From: Pseudobdellovibrionaceae bacterium
Lineage (GTDB): Bacteria; Bdellovibrionota; Bdellovibrionia; Bdellovibrionales; UBA1609
Direction of reading: 5' to 3'
DNA: 64,000 nt
Assembly (NCBI GenBank): GCA_020635075.1
Contig: JACKAM010000001.1
Span: 620,001 to 684,000, forward strand
The position numbers were made by a program, and so were the translations under genes. Shown here in pieces: positions 50,434 to 59,461 of the stretch (its first letter is position 1; each line of letters starts with the position of its first letter). The notes under the pieces are model-generated. The model saw only the letters and a list, made by a program, of their open reading frames with translations. It had not been told where the DNA came from and ran no database searches.

Positions 50434-51036
50434 ATGACGAGGTTATTGATCGCTGCGGCGATAGCTTTTGGTTTTATGGGCACTCAGGTTCAGGCGGCTG
50501 AGCTGGAGGCTTGGGAAGTGGAACTTCAGGAGTATGAGGCATCCTTGCCAAATATGTCCAAATTTTCTCTGACTTGGCGGATGGGCATGTACAGCTCCAA
50601 AATGCTAGCGGCTTGTTCGGCAGACGTGGTTGTGGTTGCAGGAAGCTTTATCGCTGACACACTTCCTGTGTTTAATTTTATCTCTGAAGGTGCAGCCAAC
50701 CTGGTGGACGAAGACTACAAATCAATTGATTTTGATTCCATTATCTCTCTTGCAGCTGCCGGACAAGCTGGTCGGGGAGTTGCTGGTGGTGGAGTGGCCG
50801 CTCTATGGGAATCCTTCGAGTTTATTTTCTTGTGGCTCGCCGGCGAACAGGGTCGTAGCTATGAGGCAGTCAAAAAAATGTACTCATCTTCCTTCGCCAC
50901 CACCAAGGCCCTATTTGCCGAAAAGGGTGCCTGCTTGATGAGCTTCTCCAAACTACTCATGACTGGCGCCGAGCTGGACAAGCGTCAGACTCCTGAAGAG
51001 ATGAACATGCTCTTCAACGAGATTTTGGCTCCCTAA
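50434..51036 (+). CDS. Exported protein, unknown (200 aa)
   Basis: GGAGGG four bases before the ATG. Signal peptide MTRLLIAAAIAFGFMGTQVQA. The mature 180 residues are helical with two Cys (MLAACSADVV and EKGACLMSF), a Gly/Ala-rich hydrophobic centre (LAAAGQAGRGVAGGGVAAL) and IFLWLAGEQ. The centre is weakly membrane-like. No family recognised. Single gene flanked by terminators on both sides. Confidence 0.75.
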   Translation: MTRLLIAAAIAFGFMGTQVQAAELEAWEVELQEYEASLPNMSKFSLTWRMGMYSSKMLAACSADVVVVAGSFIADTLPVFNFISEGAANLVDEDYKSIDFDSIISLAAAGQAGRGVAGGGVAALWESFEFIFLWLAGEQGRSYEAVKKMYSSSFATTKALFAEKGACLMSFSKLLMTGAELDKRQTPEEMNMLFNEILAP

Positions 51037-51062
51037 TGTTGGGAGTTTAAAGTTTGATTTTG

Positions 51063-51094
51063 AACGGGACCCCTACGAGGGTCCCGTTTTTTTT
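51063..51094 (+). terminator. Strong intrinsic terminator
   Basis: AACGGGACCC and GGGTCCCGTT form a 10-bp stem with a six-base loop and a run of T, 26 bases after the exported protein gene. Confidence 0.93.
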
Positions 51095-51114
51095 GGTTCT
51101 CAGTCAGCGCCTGA

Positions 51115-51134
51115 TTTTTTCAAATTTGAAAAAA
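51115..51134. promoter_or_regulatory. Perfect 20-bp AT-rich palindrome
   Basis: TTTTTTCAAATTTGAAAAAA is its own reverse complement. It lies 21 bases after a terminator and 175 bases before the lipoprotein operon at 51309. Candidate operator or nucleoid-protein site; curved DNA is expected. Confidence 0.4.
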
Positions 51135-51308
51135 GCTGAGGGATATCAAAGAGATCAAGGGACAAACTTTGTCGGTGTTGGGCCCAATTTGGTTCCAGGT
51201 TGAGGACTTCTTTCACCTCTCGTCCAACTGAGGGCCATTTGATCCCCGCTCGGGCTTGGCCCGCAGATTGCCTCCTGTCCGGCTGATTGGAAAAAATCGG
51301 AGGAAGAT

Positions 51309-52559
51309 GTGAGAAGCATAACTACCGGGCTCGCCCTTGCCCTGGCCCTCATGGCAGTTGGCTGTGGGGACAATCCGGAAAAGACCGTTGGCGGCGTGAG
51401 CCTGCGCAAGGAGTTTTTGGCCTCGAATCACGGGGACTATGTTTCATTTAACAATGAAAAACTGGTGATCTCTGCTGAAGGCGATGCCGTTCAGGGTCGT
51501 AACGAACCCAATAAAATCACCTTGTGGGTCACCCCTGATTTGCAGCTGGAACTGCAAACAGAGCGTGGGACCCGGACCCGTATCATCATGCCCGAGGCCA
51601 TCAAGAGTCTCAATCCCAGGTATGGGGACAAGAGTGAAATATCCTTCTCCTGTTTTTTCGGTCGCGAAGGAGTGCTTGAGGACTTTGTTCGTGTTCCAGA
51701 AAAAAAGAAAGGGCTTCGCTACGATTGGGAGATGGAAAACATGATGAACAAAGGAGCCAAGTATCTCGCCTCATTTGGTTTTGCCGAATTCGCCTTTCAG
51801 GAGATTCAGGAAGTGACCAAGGCAGGAGTCATGGCCGAGGCTTTCCCACAAGAGGACCTAAATCGACGATTGGAGACCATTTGTCGTGACAGCAAACCCG
51901 AAGCCTACGAAATTCAGAGCACCTTTGGAGTCATCTCTTACACGGCTACTCACTTGGAGATTATTCCTGGCTCTCGATACAATTCTAAGTCCTATGATCC
52001 CTACCACGTTGTTCACCAAAGGTTTTGGGTGAAGTCGCAGGTCAAGGAAATTGATCTGACAGAACGGTTTTGGTCAGTGGCCCAAGGGCTCTTTTTGGGT
52101 GCTGAGCGTGGATACAACTACGAGAAAAGTCGTTATCAAGAGTGGCAGGTGGATTCACCGCGGGAAGAGCTCCACTTTGATGAGAAACGAAAAACGCTGA
52201 CATGGAAAAGGGAAGAACTTTCTCAAAGTGGGAACTGCGGTTTTGAGTTGAACTTCGCTATTCCCCGGATTTTGTTGCGGCACCAAGAAAAGGATCACTT
52301 GGGCTACATGGACGCGGAGTTCAAGTTTGAGTCTGGACAGCGATTTGGCTCAACCACCTGTCGTGCCGATCGAATGATTGAGCAACTTAAGGCCAACCCT
52401 GAAAAAGTCCGGCTGGTGTTCAAGGTTCGTGAGGATACTGGCAATGGCATCTCCGTAGGTCTTATCGGCACAGACGATCTGTCTCTCACTCTTGGTCATG
52501 CCCTCCCGTGGTCGGAGGCGGAAAAGAGACTCACACCCAAATATCGGGACAACTACTAG
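51309..52559 (+). CDS. Lipoprotein of the outer-membrane operon, unknown
   Basis: 416 residues from GTG 51309, with GGAGGA four bases upstream. Lipobox LMAVGC. The mature protein is strand-rich with acidic and aromatic residues and two Cys (EISFSCFFG and LETICRDSK), plus a later pair (SGNCGFELN and STTCRAD). No family recognised. It begins a three-gene run with two predicted beta-barrel proteins (11-base gap, then overlap), so it may be their periplasmic or outer-membrane partner. Confidence 0.78.
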   Translation: MRSITTGLALALALMAVGCGDNPEKTVGGVSLRKEFLASNHGDYVSFNNEKLVISAEGDAVQGRNEPNKITLWVTPDLQLELQTERGTRTRIIMPEAIKSLNPRYGDKSEISFSCFFGREGVLEDFVRVPEKKKGLRYDWEMENMMNKGAKYLASFGFAEFAFQEIQEVTKAGVMAEAFPQEDLNRRLETICRDSKPEAYEIQSTFGVISYTATHLEIIPGSRYNSKSYDPYHVVHQRFWVKSQVKEIDLTERFWSVAQGLFLGAERGYNYEKSRYQEWQVDSPREELHFDEKRKTLTWKREELSQSGNCGFELNFAIPRILLRHQEKDHLGYMDAEFKFESGQRFGSTTCRADRMIEQLKANPEKVRLVFKVREDTGNGISVGLIGTDDLSLTLGHALPWSEAEKRLTPKYRDNY

Positions 52560-52570
52560 GATTGGGCAGG

Positions 52571-54154
52571 ATGAAACCGCACTTCAACCGAATACTAAAA
52601 ATTATGTCTGTGATTGTTTTCTTGCAAATGGCCTTGCCAGCTGCTTGGGCATTGGAAGTCTATTCCTTGCTGGATGAAAAATGCCAGTTGAGAGAGGGAT
52701 TGATCCTGGGTATCACCCCAACGCAGGTTGAGATGTTAGGGCTCGATGGGCAATATTCAACCATAGAACGTGAGAATCTGCGACACTTGGCGATTTATAA
52801 CACCGTCGATAATCCTATTGGTCGGATTGAAGACCACCCAAGGCTGCGCCAACTGTTGGTGGAGATTTACGTGCGTAATTCCGATGAGCCATCCTTTATT
52901 GGCTGGCCGGTCAAGTTCGTTGAAAACCTGGTGATCTTTTTTGATCTGCGAGGCAAGACTCATGTTTTTGAGTTGTTCAAGATTCGCAAGATTCGTCCCT
53001 TCAAGGGTGCCCATATTCCAGCCAAGAAATTGGCCCATGATCCCGTGAAATTGTCCTATGTGTCCTGGGTGAGTGACTGTCAACTGCCTGGTAAAGGGGA
53101 GGCTAGAGGCAACCGGGTGCGTCCGACGCGAATGCTTGGTGACCAGATTCAAATATCTGAGTTTCTCACTCAATTTGAAAACGGCTTTGAGGATGTCAAA
53201 AGCTTTCAGGAGCGAACCTACGTGTATGCTCGCCCTTTTCTTTATGAAAAGAGCACCAAACTTGGTTTTCTCGTCAATGACGAGTATCAACTCAATCCGA
53301 AGAGCCCCATGCCCATGTATTTTCAGTGGACCAAAGGGCGCGAATTCCGCTTTCAGAGCTTCAATCAGGTGGGCTCATTACCTATTGAATATTTGCCGAC
53401 GGTCGAACCCTTGATGACCTTTCGTTCAGACCTCAAGTCTCACATTTTTCATGCCACCTTTGTCGGCAATCTGAGTGCCCTGGCTGCGGGGACGGAGTAC
53501 TTTACCCCCGCCCAGGATCAGCTACCCATTGACCCAAGTAAGCCAAGTTTCCGTGCTCATTCGGCGGCTTCAGTAAACTACATGGCTTTGATGGGCGGGG
53601 ACTGGGGGCCATGGTCCCTATCTGTGGGCACTTACTTTCCAGTATTCATGGTGCAGGTTCGCAACGAATTTCGTGAGATTTTGGCTTCCAAGTTAGCTCC
53701 GGTCTTTCGCCTGATGTACACGGGCCCCAATTTTCGCCTACGTGGACTGATTGGCCAGACCCAGTTGGATGGGGATGGTGGAGTGAGCGACACCCAGGTG
53801 AGCCGGGACGAGAACCTTTCTGTCGTTGGTTATCTTCAGTCTTACGACTTTGACTCCCAGTATGTGCGAGTCGGAGTGGACTATCAGTTTAATCCTGAGT
53901 TGGAGTTCACCCTGGATCAACTGTGGCTTCAGGCCAGCTATGAAGAAAATCTGGTTACCAGCGCCCGCAATGCCATGGACTTCAGTCATTTGGTGACTCA
54001 GGCCTCGGTTCGTCACTTTTTTGGCGAATATGTGGCTTTAAGGGCCTATATCAACTTTTTTAAGGTCGAAGAAGACTATAACTTTTCGGGATTTAAGGAA
54101 GTGGATTCCACTTCACAGATCACCTATGGAGGCACCTTTGAGTTCATTTTTTAA
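52571..54154 (+). CDS. Outer-membrane beta-barrel candidate A (paralog of next gene)
   Basis: 527 residues from ATG 52571 (the longer frame inside the previous gene is a shadow). Signal peptide to AAWA. An N-terminal soluble domain of about 170 residues (LREGLILGITPTQVEMLGLD, PSFIGWPVKFVENL) is followed by about 350 residues of barrel-like strands ending TFEFIF, with a terminal Phe. The soluble domain lines up with that of the next gene: a Cys near the start, a 'GxI..' strand, a middle 'GWP(V/I)' and a Lys/Arg-rich end. The pair arose by duplication. Export or adhesion platform possible; not recognised. Confidence 0.8.
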   Translation: MKPHFNRILKIMSVIVFLQMALPAAWALEVYSLLDEKCQLREGLILGITPTQVEMLGLDGQYSTIERENLRHLAIYNTVDNPIGRIEDHPRLRQLLVEIYVRNSDEPSFIGWPVKFVENLVIFFDLRGKTHVFELFKIRKIRPFKGAHIPAKKLAHDPVKLSYVSWVSDCQLPGKGEARGNRVRPTRMLGDQIQISEFLTQFENGFEDVKSFQERTYVYARPFLYEKSTKLGFLVNDEYQLNPKSPMPMYFQWTKGREFRFQSFNQVGSLPIEYLPTVEPLMTFRSDLKSHIFHATFVGNLSALAAGTEYFTPAQDQLPIDPSKPSFRAHSAASVNYMALMGGDWGPWSLSVGTYFPVFMVQVRNEFREILASKLAPVFRLMYTGPNFRLRGLIGQTQLDGDGGVSDTQVSRDENLSVVGYLQSYDFDSQYVRVGVDYQFNPELEFTLDQLWLQASYEENLVTSARNAMDFSHLVTQASVRHFFGEYVALRAYINFFKVEEDYNFSGFKEVDSTSQITYGGTFEFIF

Positions 54155-55664
54155 GAGAGGTGCTTCCCTCACTTTCGTTCATTCCTGTTTCCTGGGGCTT
54201 CTCGGCTTGCTTGTTGGACCCGATGCCTTTGCCATCAACCTGAATTCCATCTACACCGCCGCCTGCCAAAGAGACGTGGGTCTCATCATGCAAGTGGGCG
54301 AACAGAACATTCAGTTTTTGAGTCTCGAAGGTGGCAAGGTTAAGACGGTGCCCAAGCATGAAATCATTTATTTGGCCTATTACCCAATGGACGTGTTGCC
54401 CATGGTGGGAGTCAGAAATCCAGAGGACCTGGATTACTATCAGGTCCAGACCTCAAACAACGGCTCGGTTCGGGAGTTGGTGCGGGGATGGCCGATTGGT
54501 TTTACCAAAGATAAGATCGCCTTTTTGAATCCTGATGGGCAGGAGTCCGTGGTCAGCCGCAGGAGCTTGTTTAGTCTCAAGGAAACTCAACTCAAAGGAT
54601 CGCGGAGTTTTAACCAAAAGCGGAGTTACAACAAGTACCAGTTCGTTCATCCTTATCAGTTTCGCGACTGTCCGAGTGACCAATTTAACCAGGGTTCGAC
54701 AAAGATCTTTCCTCAGCAGGTTCTGAGCCACCCAGTGATGATCAAGCGCGAGTTGGATGAATTCCAGAGTGAGGCGCAAAGGCTTAAGCGCTACAATCGG
54801 GAGCAGAAGTTCTATCCTGTGCCAGAAGTCTTTGGTAACGTGACAAGTCTAGGTCTGTGGCACACATTTGGTTACAGACATGGTGGTTCGAGCAAACGGG
54901 TGAGTAACTTCACCCCTGTGCTGACGGACTCATATAGCTCCGATATCTTTGATTACCAGCATACCTTTGTGGCTGGTAGTGCCCCGATCATGACCTCGCT
55001 TCATGAGGAACCCCAGGTGCACTCCCTCTATTCATTCAAGGCTTCGTACTTCCATTTTTCGGCCATGGCGGACCCCAATTTGATTCTTGTTGGTCGCAAT
55101 TACGAATGGCAGGACGGGGACTTTGAGGGAGCCGATGACCGCTGGAACAGTGTGAGTCAAATCGAAATGGGTTTTGACTTTGGTCACTGGGCCATTCAGC
55201 TCTACTTGGCCGACGTCTACCAGGTGGGGATGCATAATGGAATAGAGCTGGAGAATGAAGCCTATGGCCTCAATCGTTTTGGCCTCAGCTACCGCACCCA
55301 CAAGTTTGCTGTGGAAGCGAGCCTAGGTGTGGGTAAAGAGGAAGACGAAGAAGGCAGCGGGGTGATTTACACCACCAAGCTTTCAGGTCATCGAGTGAAT
55401 GTGACTTTGTTCGATCTGTGGAAGGCCGATTGGACCTATAGTTTGATCCTGCGCCGACTTGATTTTGAATCCAGTCGCTTTCTCTATAGCAGTGAGGCCA
55501 GCACCCATGCCATTTACGTCTCCTATCCCTGGTCGCGTCGGTACCGACTCGGTGGCTTTTTGTCGGTCGAAAACCACAGCAATGACTATAGCCAAACCGG
55601 TACATCAGACAGCGATTCGGCCACCTATGTGAAGGCCGGGGCCAGTTTTTCCCTCAACTTTTAG
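54138..55664 (+). CDS. Outer-membrane beta-barrel candidate B (paralog of previous gene)
   Basis: 508 residues from TTG 54138, which has GGAGG five bases upstream; ATG 54126 lacks one. The start lies inside the previous gene, so translation is coupled. Signal peptide to DAFA. The soluble N-domain (DVGLIMQVGEQNIQFLSLEG, ELVRGWPIGFTKDKIAFL) parallels gene A, then a barrel-like region ends ASFSLNF. Identity to gene A is low but order and length agree. Probably forms a hetero-oligomer or paired surface structure with A and the lipoprotein. Confidence 0.82.
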   Translation: MSSFFKRGASLTFVHSCFLGLLGLLVGPDAFAINLNSIYTAACQRDVGLIMQVGEQNIQFLSLEGGKVKTVPKHEIIYLAYYPMDVLPMVGVRNPEDLDYYQVQTSNNGSVRELVRGWPIGFTKDKIAFLNPDGQESVVSRRSLFSLKETQLKGSRSFNQKRSYNKYQFVHPYQFRDCPSDQFNQGSTKIFPQQVLSHPVMIKRELDEFQSEAQRLKRYNREQKFYPVPEVFGNVTSLGLWHTFGYRHGGSSKRVSNFTPVLTDSYSSDIFDYQHTFVAGSAPIMTSLHEEPQVHSLYSFKASYFHFSAMADPNLILVGRNYEWQDGDFEGADDRWNSVSQIEMGFDFGHWAIQLYLADVYQVGMHNGIELENEAYGLNRFGLSYRTHKFAVEASLGVGKEEDEEGSGVIYTTKLSGHRVNVTLFDLWKADWTYSLILRRLDFESSRFLYSSEASTHAIYVSYPWSRRYRLGGFLSVENHSNDYSQTGTSDSDSATYVKAGASFSLNF

Positions 55665-55691
55665 CTCTTGAGACAGTGGGTCAATGGACCG

Positions 55692-55703
55692 CAGGTTAAC
55701 CTG
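55692..55703. promoter_or_regulatory. 12-bp perfect palindrome CAGGTTAACCTG
   Basis: Lies 28 bases after the barrel operon and 145 bases before the histidine kinase gene. Possible operator; also possible by chance. Confidence 0.3.
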
Positions 55704-55848
55704 TTCTTCATATAAACTGCAGAAGTCTAGGGGGGAAGCCTGCCTTGAATCAATCTTGTTTGTTTCAAGGCGGGATATTTAGAATTAATGTCAGTTACTC
55801 CGTCCGTACGGTTGAATCGTCCCCCGGGCCTGACGATAAGAATTCACC

Positions 55849-57219
55849 ATGGCAGATTCGTCCACAAGACTTGAGCAACAGTACGCTCTATTTCGCAATT
55901 TGTCTCTTGCGCCCGAGTTCTACCGCGGGGACTTTACTGGGTTTTCCCGTATTGCGACCAAAGCCATTTCCGAATACTTTAATGTGCAAAGGGTGGGAGT
56001 GTGGTTGCTGGACAACGAACAAAGGGCATTGGTAAGTACTGTACAGTATGATTCCTCAACAGGTGAGTACTCCAGTGGGACAGTTTTCCCTGTGGAGATG
56101 GCCAAGCTTTATTTTGCCAAGATTTTCGAAGATCGCTCCCTGCCCATTCATGATTCTCTGACTGATCCGGTCACTGCGGAATTTCGTGAGTCCTATTGTC
56201 GGCCATTGAACATTGGTGCCCTATTAGACTCGGTCATTCACTGTGGGGCCGACATTGTGGGGGTAATTTGCCTGGAGCATGTCGGTGGTCCAAGGCAGTG
56301 GCAGCTGGACGAGATCTTTAGTGCCGGAATTCTGGCCGACCAGTTGGGCAATGTGTTTGCCCTCAAAGAAAGGGATCACCTCCTCAGCACCATGGAGGAT
56401 CACAATTTGGATCTTGAAAAGCGCATCAAGGCTCGGACATCGGACCTTGAAGACGTATTGAAAAATCAGACAGCTCTATTGCGCGGCATTTGCCACGACC
56501 TGGTGAATTCGATTAACGTGGTGACGGCCAGTTGTGAATTGGGTCGGAAAAATCCTAAAGTCGACTTTTTTGATCGCATCATGAAGGCCTGCTCAGCAGT
56601 GGTGGATATGACCCAAGAGGTTCGTTCGTTCTGCCAATTCACCGACAAGTACAAGCAGCGCCCGGCACTTCTTCAGGAGAACGCCCAAGCCCCCTTACTT
56701 GAGGTTTGTCAAAAGTCGTCCTTTGTATTGGGAGATCGGATGCGCATCAAATCCATTGAATTGGAGATTGATATTGAAAGCCTCTGTGATGTGGTGGTGC
56801 TGGCCGAGCCCTTCCCTCTGGTCCACTCTGTGGTGAGTAATTTGCTTTCCAATGCCATTAAGTTTTCCCCTGCTCAGTCTCACATTGAAGTCAGAGCGGT
56901 TCACGGAGACGGGGATGAAATCGGCCTGGTGATTCGCGATTTTGGAACTGGCATGAGTTCAGAGAAGGTCGCCGAAATCCAGCGGGCGGTGACGGCGGTG
57001 GAGAGCACTGATGGAACCGGTGGTGAGGCGGGCACTGGTTATGGGCTTATGCAAGTGAAGTTTTACCTTGAACGTTACGGCGGACGTATGACGATTCGCT
57101 CCTGGCAAGAACTCGCCGATGGCCAACCTGCTGGAACGGAAGTCACTCTGTGGCTAAAGCGCCTTTATGGTCAGTCACTTCATGTACTCAACTCAGCCTC
57201 GAGCCACGACGCTGCCTAA
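55849..57219 (+). CDS. GAF-domain histidine kinase
   Basis: 456 residues, soluble. Residues 20-175 form a GAF domain (YFNVQRVGVWLLDNEQ, IVGVICLEHVGG, FSAGILADQLGNVF). A coiled linker leads to the H-box LLRGICHDLVNSINVV, then N-box NLLSNAIKFSP, G1 DFGTGMSS and G2 GTGYGLMQVK. All ATP-binding boxes are present, so it should autophosphorylate. Cytoplasmic sensor of a small ligand or redox cue. No response regulator is adjacent, but the receiver proteins at 27376 and 43504 are candidates. Its 3' end overlaps the LysR gene tail to tail by 27 bases. Confidence 0.9.
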   Translation: MADSSTRLEQQYALFRNLSLAPEFYRGDFTGFSRIATKAISEYFNVQRVGVWLLDNEQRALVSTVQYDSSTGEYSSGTVFPVEMAKLYFAKIFEDRSLPIHDSLTDPVTAEFRESYCRPLNIGALLDSVIHCGADIVGVICLEHVGGPRQWQLDEIFSAGILADQLGNVFALKERDHLLSTMEDHNLDLEKRIKARTSDLEDVLKNQTALLRGICHDLVNSINVVTASCELGRKNPKVDFFDRIMKACSAVVDMTQEVRSFCQFTDKYKQRPALLQENAQAPLLEVCQKSSFVLGDRMRIKSIELEIDIESLCDVVVLAEPFPLVHSVVSNLLSNAIKFSPAQSHIEVRAVHGDGDEIGLVIRDFGTGMSSEKVAEIQRAVTAVESTDGTGGEAGTGYGLMQVKFYLERYGGRMTIRSWQELADGQPAGTEVTLWLKRLYGQSLHVLNSASSHDAA

Positions 57220-58083
57220 GACTTCCTTGATTTTTAAGATGATATGAGAGAGATGGGGAAGGTCGTCGGCCCTCATTAGAGCATAAACCTCTTGTTGGCG
57301 ACTGATCCCCAGTGGAGGCAGAAGAAGGCTATGTAATCGAAATTGGGCTCGACAGCGCTGATTGTGGTGGTGGACGACCAAATCTGGTAAGTAGGCCACA
57401 GCCTTCCCTTGTCGACAGAGTTCCAGAGCGGACTCCATCAGCGTCACCCGGTACTGAATTCGGCGAAGCAGTCTATCATCGGGCCATCCATCGAGCCCTC
57501 TGACTTTGGTGGGGGCGCCACTGATCTGTTGAATAGGAATGGCAAAGGGCCACTCTGTCCAATGTTGGTGAGCAAAGCCTTTGTTGGCCGAGTAGGCTCC
57601 CATTTGTACCCGTCCGACTTTTTTGTAGAGCAGATGGGCTTGGGGAATGGGCAGATAGGTCAGGCCGAGATCAATTCGGTCTTCGATGAGAGCCTGTTCC
57701 AGCTCGCCAGGGATCAACTCATGGATTTCCATTGGCGATCCTTCGCCCGTGCTGTCGGGAAGATATCTCAATAGGTGGGTGGAGAAGACCTCAAAGGTGC
57801 CAATTCTTAAGGGGGCTCCCGTGGACTGTTGGTGACGAAGGCTCTCCGGGAGTTGGAGGATCCGTTCCACCAGTGGGCGAGCCTGGGAGGCCAAATCCTT
57901 TCCCACCCGGGTGAGCTCAATACCGCGCCCCACTCTCCGGGTCAGGGGCTGGCCCATTTCATCCTCCAAAAGCTGGATGGCCTTGGAGAGAGCCGGAGGG
58001 GATAGGGCCAAGAGATCGGCCGCCTGCCTGAGGTGGCCGGTGTCGGCGAGAGTCAAAAAATAGCGAAGTCGGGTCAGATCCAT
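57193..58083 (-). CDS. LysR-family transcriptional regulator
   Basis: 296 residues. The N-terminal helix-turn-helix is clear (LRYFLTLADTGHLRQAADLL, SPPALSKAIQLLEDEMG), followed by a linker helix and a periplasmic-binding-like effector domain (LRIGTFEVFSTHLLRYLP, GLTYLPIPQAHLL). It lacks a strong ribosome site. It is transcribed away from the exported protein and nitroreductase genes with 92 bases between starts, so it probably controls them. Regulators of this family bind dyads near the divergent promoter and respond to small molecules. Confidence 0.9.
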   Translation of the reverse strand: MDLTRLRYFLTLADTGHLRQAADLLALSPPALSKAIQLLEDEMGQPLTRRVGRGIELTRVGKDLASQARPLVERILQLPESLRHQQSTGAPLRIGTFEVFSTHLLRYLPDSTGEGSPMEIHELIPGELEQALIEDRIDLGLTYLPIPQAHLLYKKVGRVQMGAYSANKGFAHQHWTEWPFAIPIQQISGAPTKVRGLDGWPDDRLLRRIQYRVTLMESALELCRQGKAVAYLPDLVVHHHNQRCRAQFRLHSLLLPPLGISRQQEVYALMRADDLPHLSHIILKIKEVLGSVVARG

Positions 58084-58084
58084 T

Positions 58085-58101
58085 GTTAATCTTTAGCTAA
58101 C
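58085..58101. promoter_or_regulatory. Candidate LysR-binding dyad
   Basis: GTTA-N9-TAAC, with TTAGCTAA inside, directly upstream of the LysR start in the divergent region. It resembles the T-N11-A type of LysR site. Confidence 0.35.
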
Positions 58102-58175
58102 AAATAGAAAAAAATCAGTAATTTTTTTTAACATTGGCGCAGGTTAGGTTTGGTTCTTCTGCGAAAGGGGGAAAT

Positions 58176-58595
58176 ATGAAAAAACTATTTGTTATCGCAG
58201 TACTGCTGACAGGAATCCATGGAGCCGGAGCGGAATCCATATATCGGGCGACCACCCGCTTTGCCCAAACCACCTTCCAGGACATTTTGGTATTCGACAA
58301 TTTGCCAGAGTATCCCTTCGGATTTGGCACTCAGGTCACTGGCTCGTTGACTGTGCCGGGGAAATTCTCAGTGCCGCTTGAGGGCAGGATGTACGGCATC
58401 AGTTGGTCTGACATTGAGCCTCATCTGGATCTTAAGGTTCGAGTGGTTGAAGGGGGAGAAGAGAGTCTCCTGGACTATGTTCTGCGCCCTGATCCACAGA
58501 TGGATCGCCTAACCGGTGAAATTAAGAACGAGAAGGGTGAGGTGATCGGAACTGTGGAGGCGGTCCGGGTCTTTTTCGCCAAGGAGTCCACATGA
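58176..58595 (+). CDS. Exported protein upstream of a nitroreductase
   Basis: 139 residues from ATG 58176, with AGGGGG four bases upstream. Signal peptide MKKLFVIAVLLTGIHGAGA. The mature part is strand-rich and reads as a small beta-fold (GFGTQVTGSLTVPGKFSVPL, then ISWSDIEPHL). No family recognised. Its stop overlaps the nitroreductase start (ATGA), and the LysR gene is divergent, so it belongs to the same regulated unit. Periplasmic. Confidence 0.75.
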   Translation: MKKLFVIAVLLTGIHGAGAESIYRATTRFAQTTFQDILVFDNLPEYPFGFGTQVTGSLTVPGKFSVPLEGRMYGISWSDIEPHLDLKVRVVEGGEESLLDYVLRPDPQMDRLTGEIKNEKGEVIGTVEAVRVFFAKEST

Positions 58596-59371
58596 ATCCG
58601 GTGATGTCGCAGATTCGTAAGCACCGGTCGATTCGCAAATATGAGCCTCGGGATGTTCCCGAGGCTCTCTTGCAGGAGGTCTTGCAGGCAGGAATTCGTG
58701 CTTCGTCCTCGGGAAACATGCAGGCTTATTCGATCATCGTGACCCGGGACCCTAAATTGAGGGAGAAACTCTACGAGCCTCACTTTGAGCAGTCGATGGT
58801 GAGAGAGGCGCCCGTCCTCCTGACCTTCTGCGCGGACTTTCATCGCATGCGCAGTTGGTTGAGGCTTCGGGATGCCCCCATGAACTTTGACAATCCGATG
58901 AGTTTCATGATTGCCGCCATTGATGCCATTCTGGTTTCACAAAATGTGGCGTTGGCCGCGGAGTCTGTGGGTTTGGGAATCTGCTATATGGGAACGACCC
59001 TCGCCAATTGTGACAAGATTGGCGATCTGCTTAGTTGCCCCTCTCACGTGGTGCCGGTGGTTGGATTTTCTCTTGGTTACCCGGCAGAAGACCCGGAGAT
59101 GAGGGATCGACTACCCCATGACCTCCTGGTGCATCAGGAGACCTACCGGGATCGGTCGGATGAGGAGGTTCTGGAAGGTTACCGGGATCGTGAGAGCCAG
59201 GGCTGGAATCGATATATGAGTGATCCCGAGCTGCGGCAACGGGTAGAAGGTGCGCAAGTCAGTAATTTGGCTCAGGTCTACACCAAGCTCAAATACACAA
59301 GGGAGTCTCATCTCGGCTACTCCGAGACAGTGAAGAAATACCTCCGGCGGCAGGGCTTTGTCTCAGGATGA
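58592..59371 (+). CDS. NADPH-dependent nitroreductase-family flavoprotein
   Basis: 259 residues. FMN-binding pattern of the nitroreductase family: RKHRSIRKYEPRDVPEALL at the start, ASSSGNMQAYSIIVT near 38, DAILVSQNVALAAESVGLGI near 110 with CYMGT, and VVPVVGFSLGYPAE near 155. The extra C-terminal helices (RDRSDEEVLEGYRDR) fit the NfsA/FRP subgroup. It reduces nitro or quinone compounds with NADPH. Overlapped by the exported protein gene upstream (ATGA). Its stop codon lies inside a copy of the GTCTCA-N3-TGAGAC palindrome. Confidence 0.92.
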   Translation: MNPVMSQIRKHRSIRKYEPRDVPEALLQEVLQAGIRASSSGNMQAYSIIVTRDPKLREKLYEPHFEQSMVREAPVLLTFCADFHRMRSWLRLRDAPMNFDNPMSFMIAAIDAILVSQNVALAAESVGLGICYMGTTLANCDKIGDLLSCPSHVVPVVGFSLGYPAEDPEMRDRLPHDLLVHQETYRDRSDEEVLEGYRDRESQGWNRYMSDPELRQRVEGAQVSNLAQVYTKLKYTRESHLGYSETVKKYLRRQGFVSG

Positions 59372-59374
59372 GAC
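59360..59374. promoter_or_regulatory. Palindrome GTCTCA-GGA-TGAGAC, candidate operator
   Basis: A perfect core copy identical in its arms to 12412 and 40910, sitting over the nitroreductase stop codon and 88 bases before the Sel1-repeat gene. The likely target is the downstream gene. Confidence 0.45.
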
Positions 59375-59461
59375 GGGTCTCTGTTCCCTCTTTGATACGG
59401 CTCCAGGTGGCGCTATTCTAGGGATGTTCCGGGCGCAACGAACAACTGGGTAGGGTTCTAG

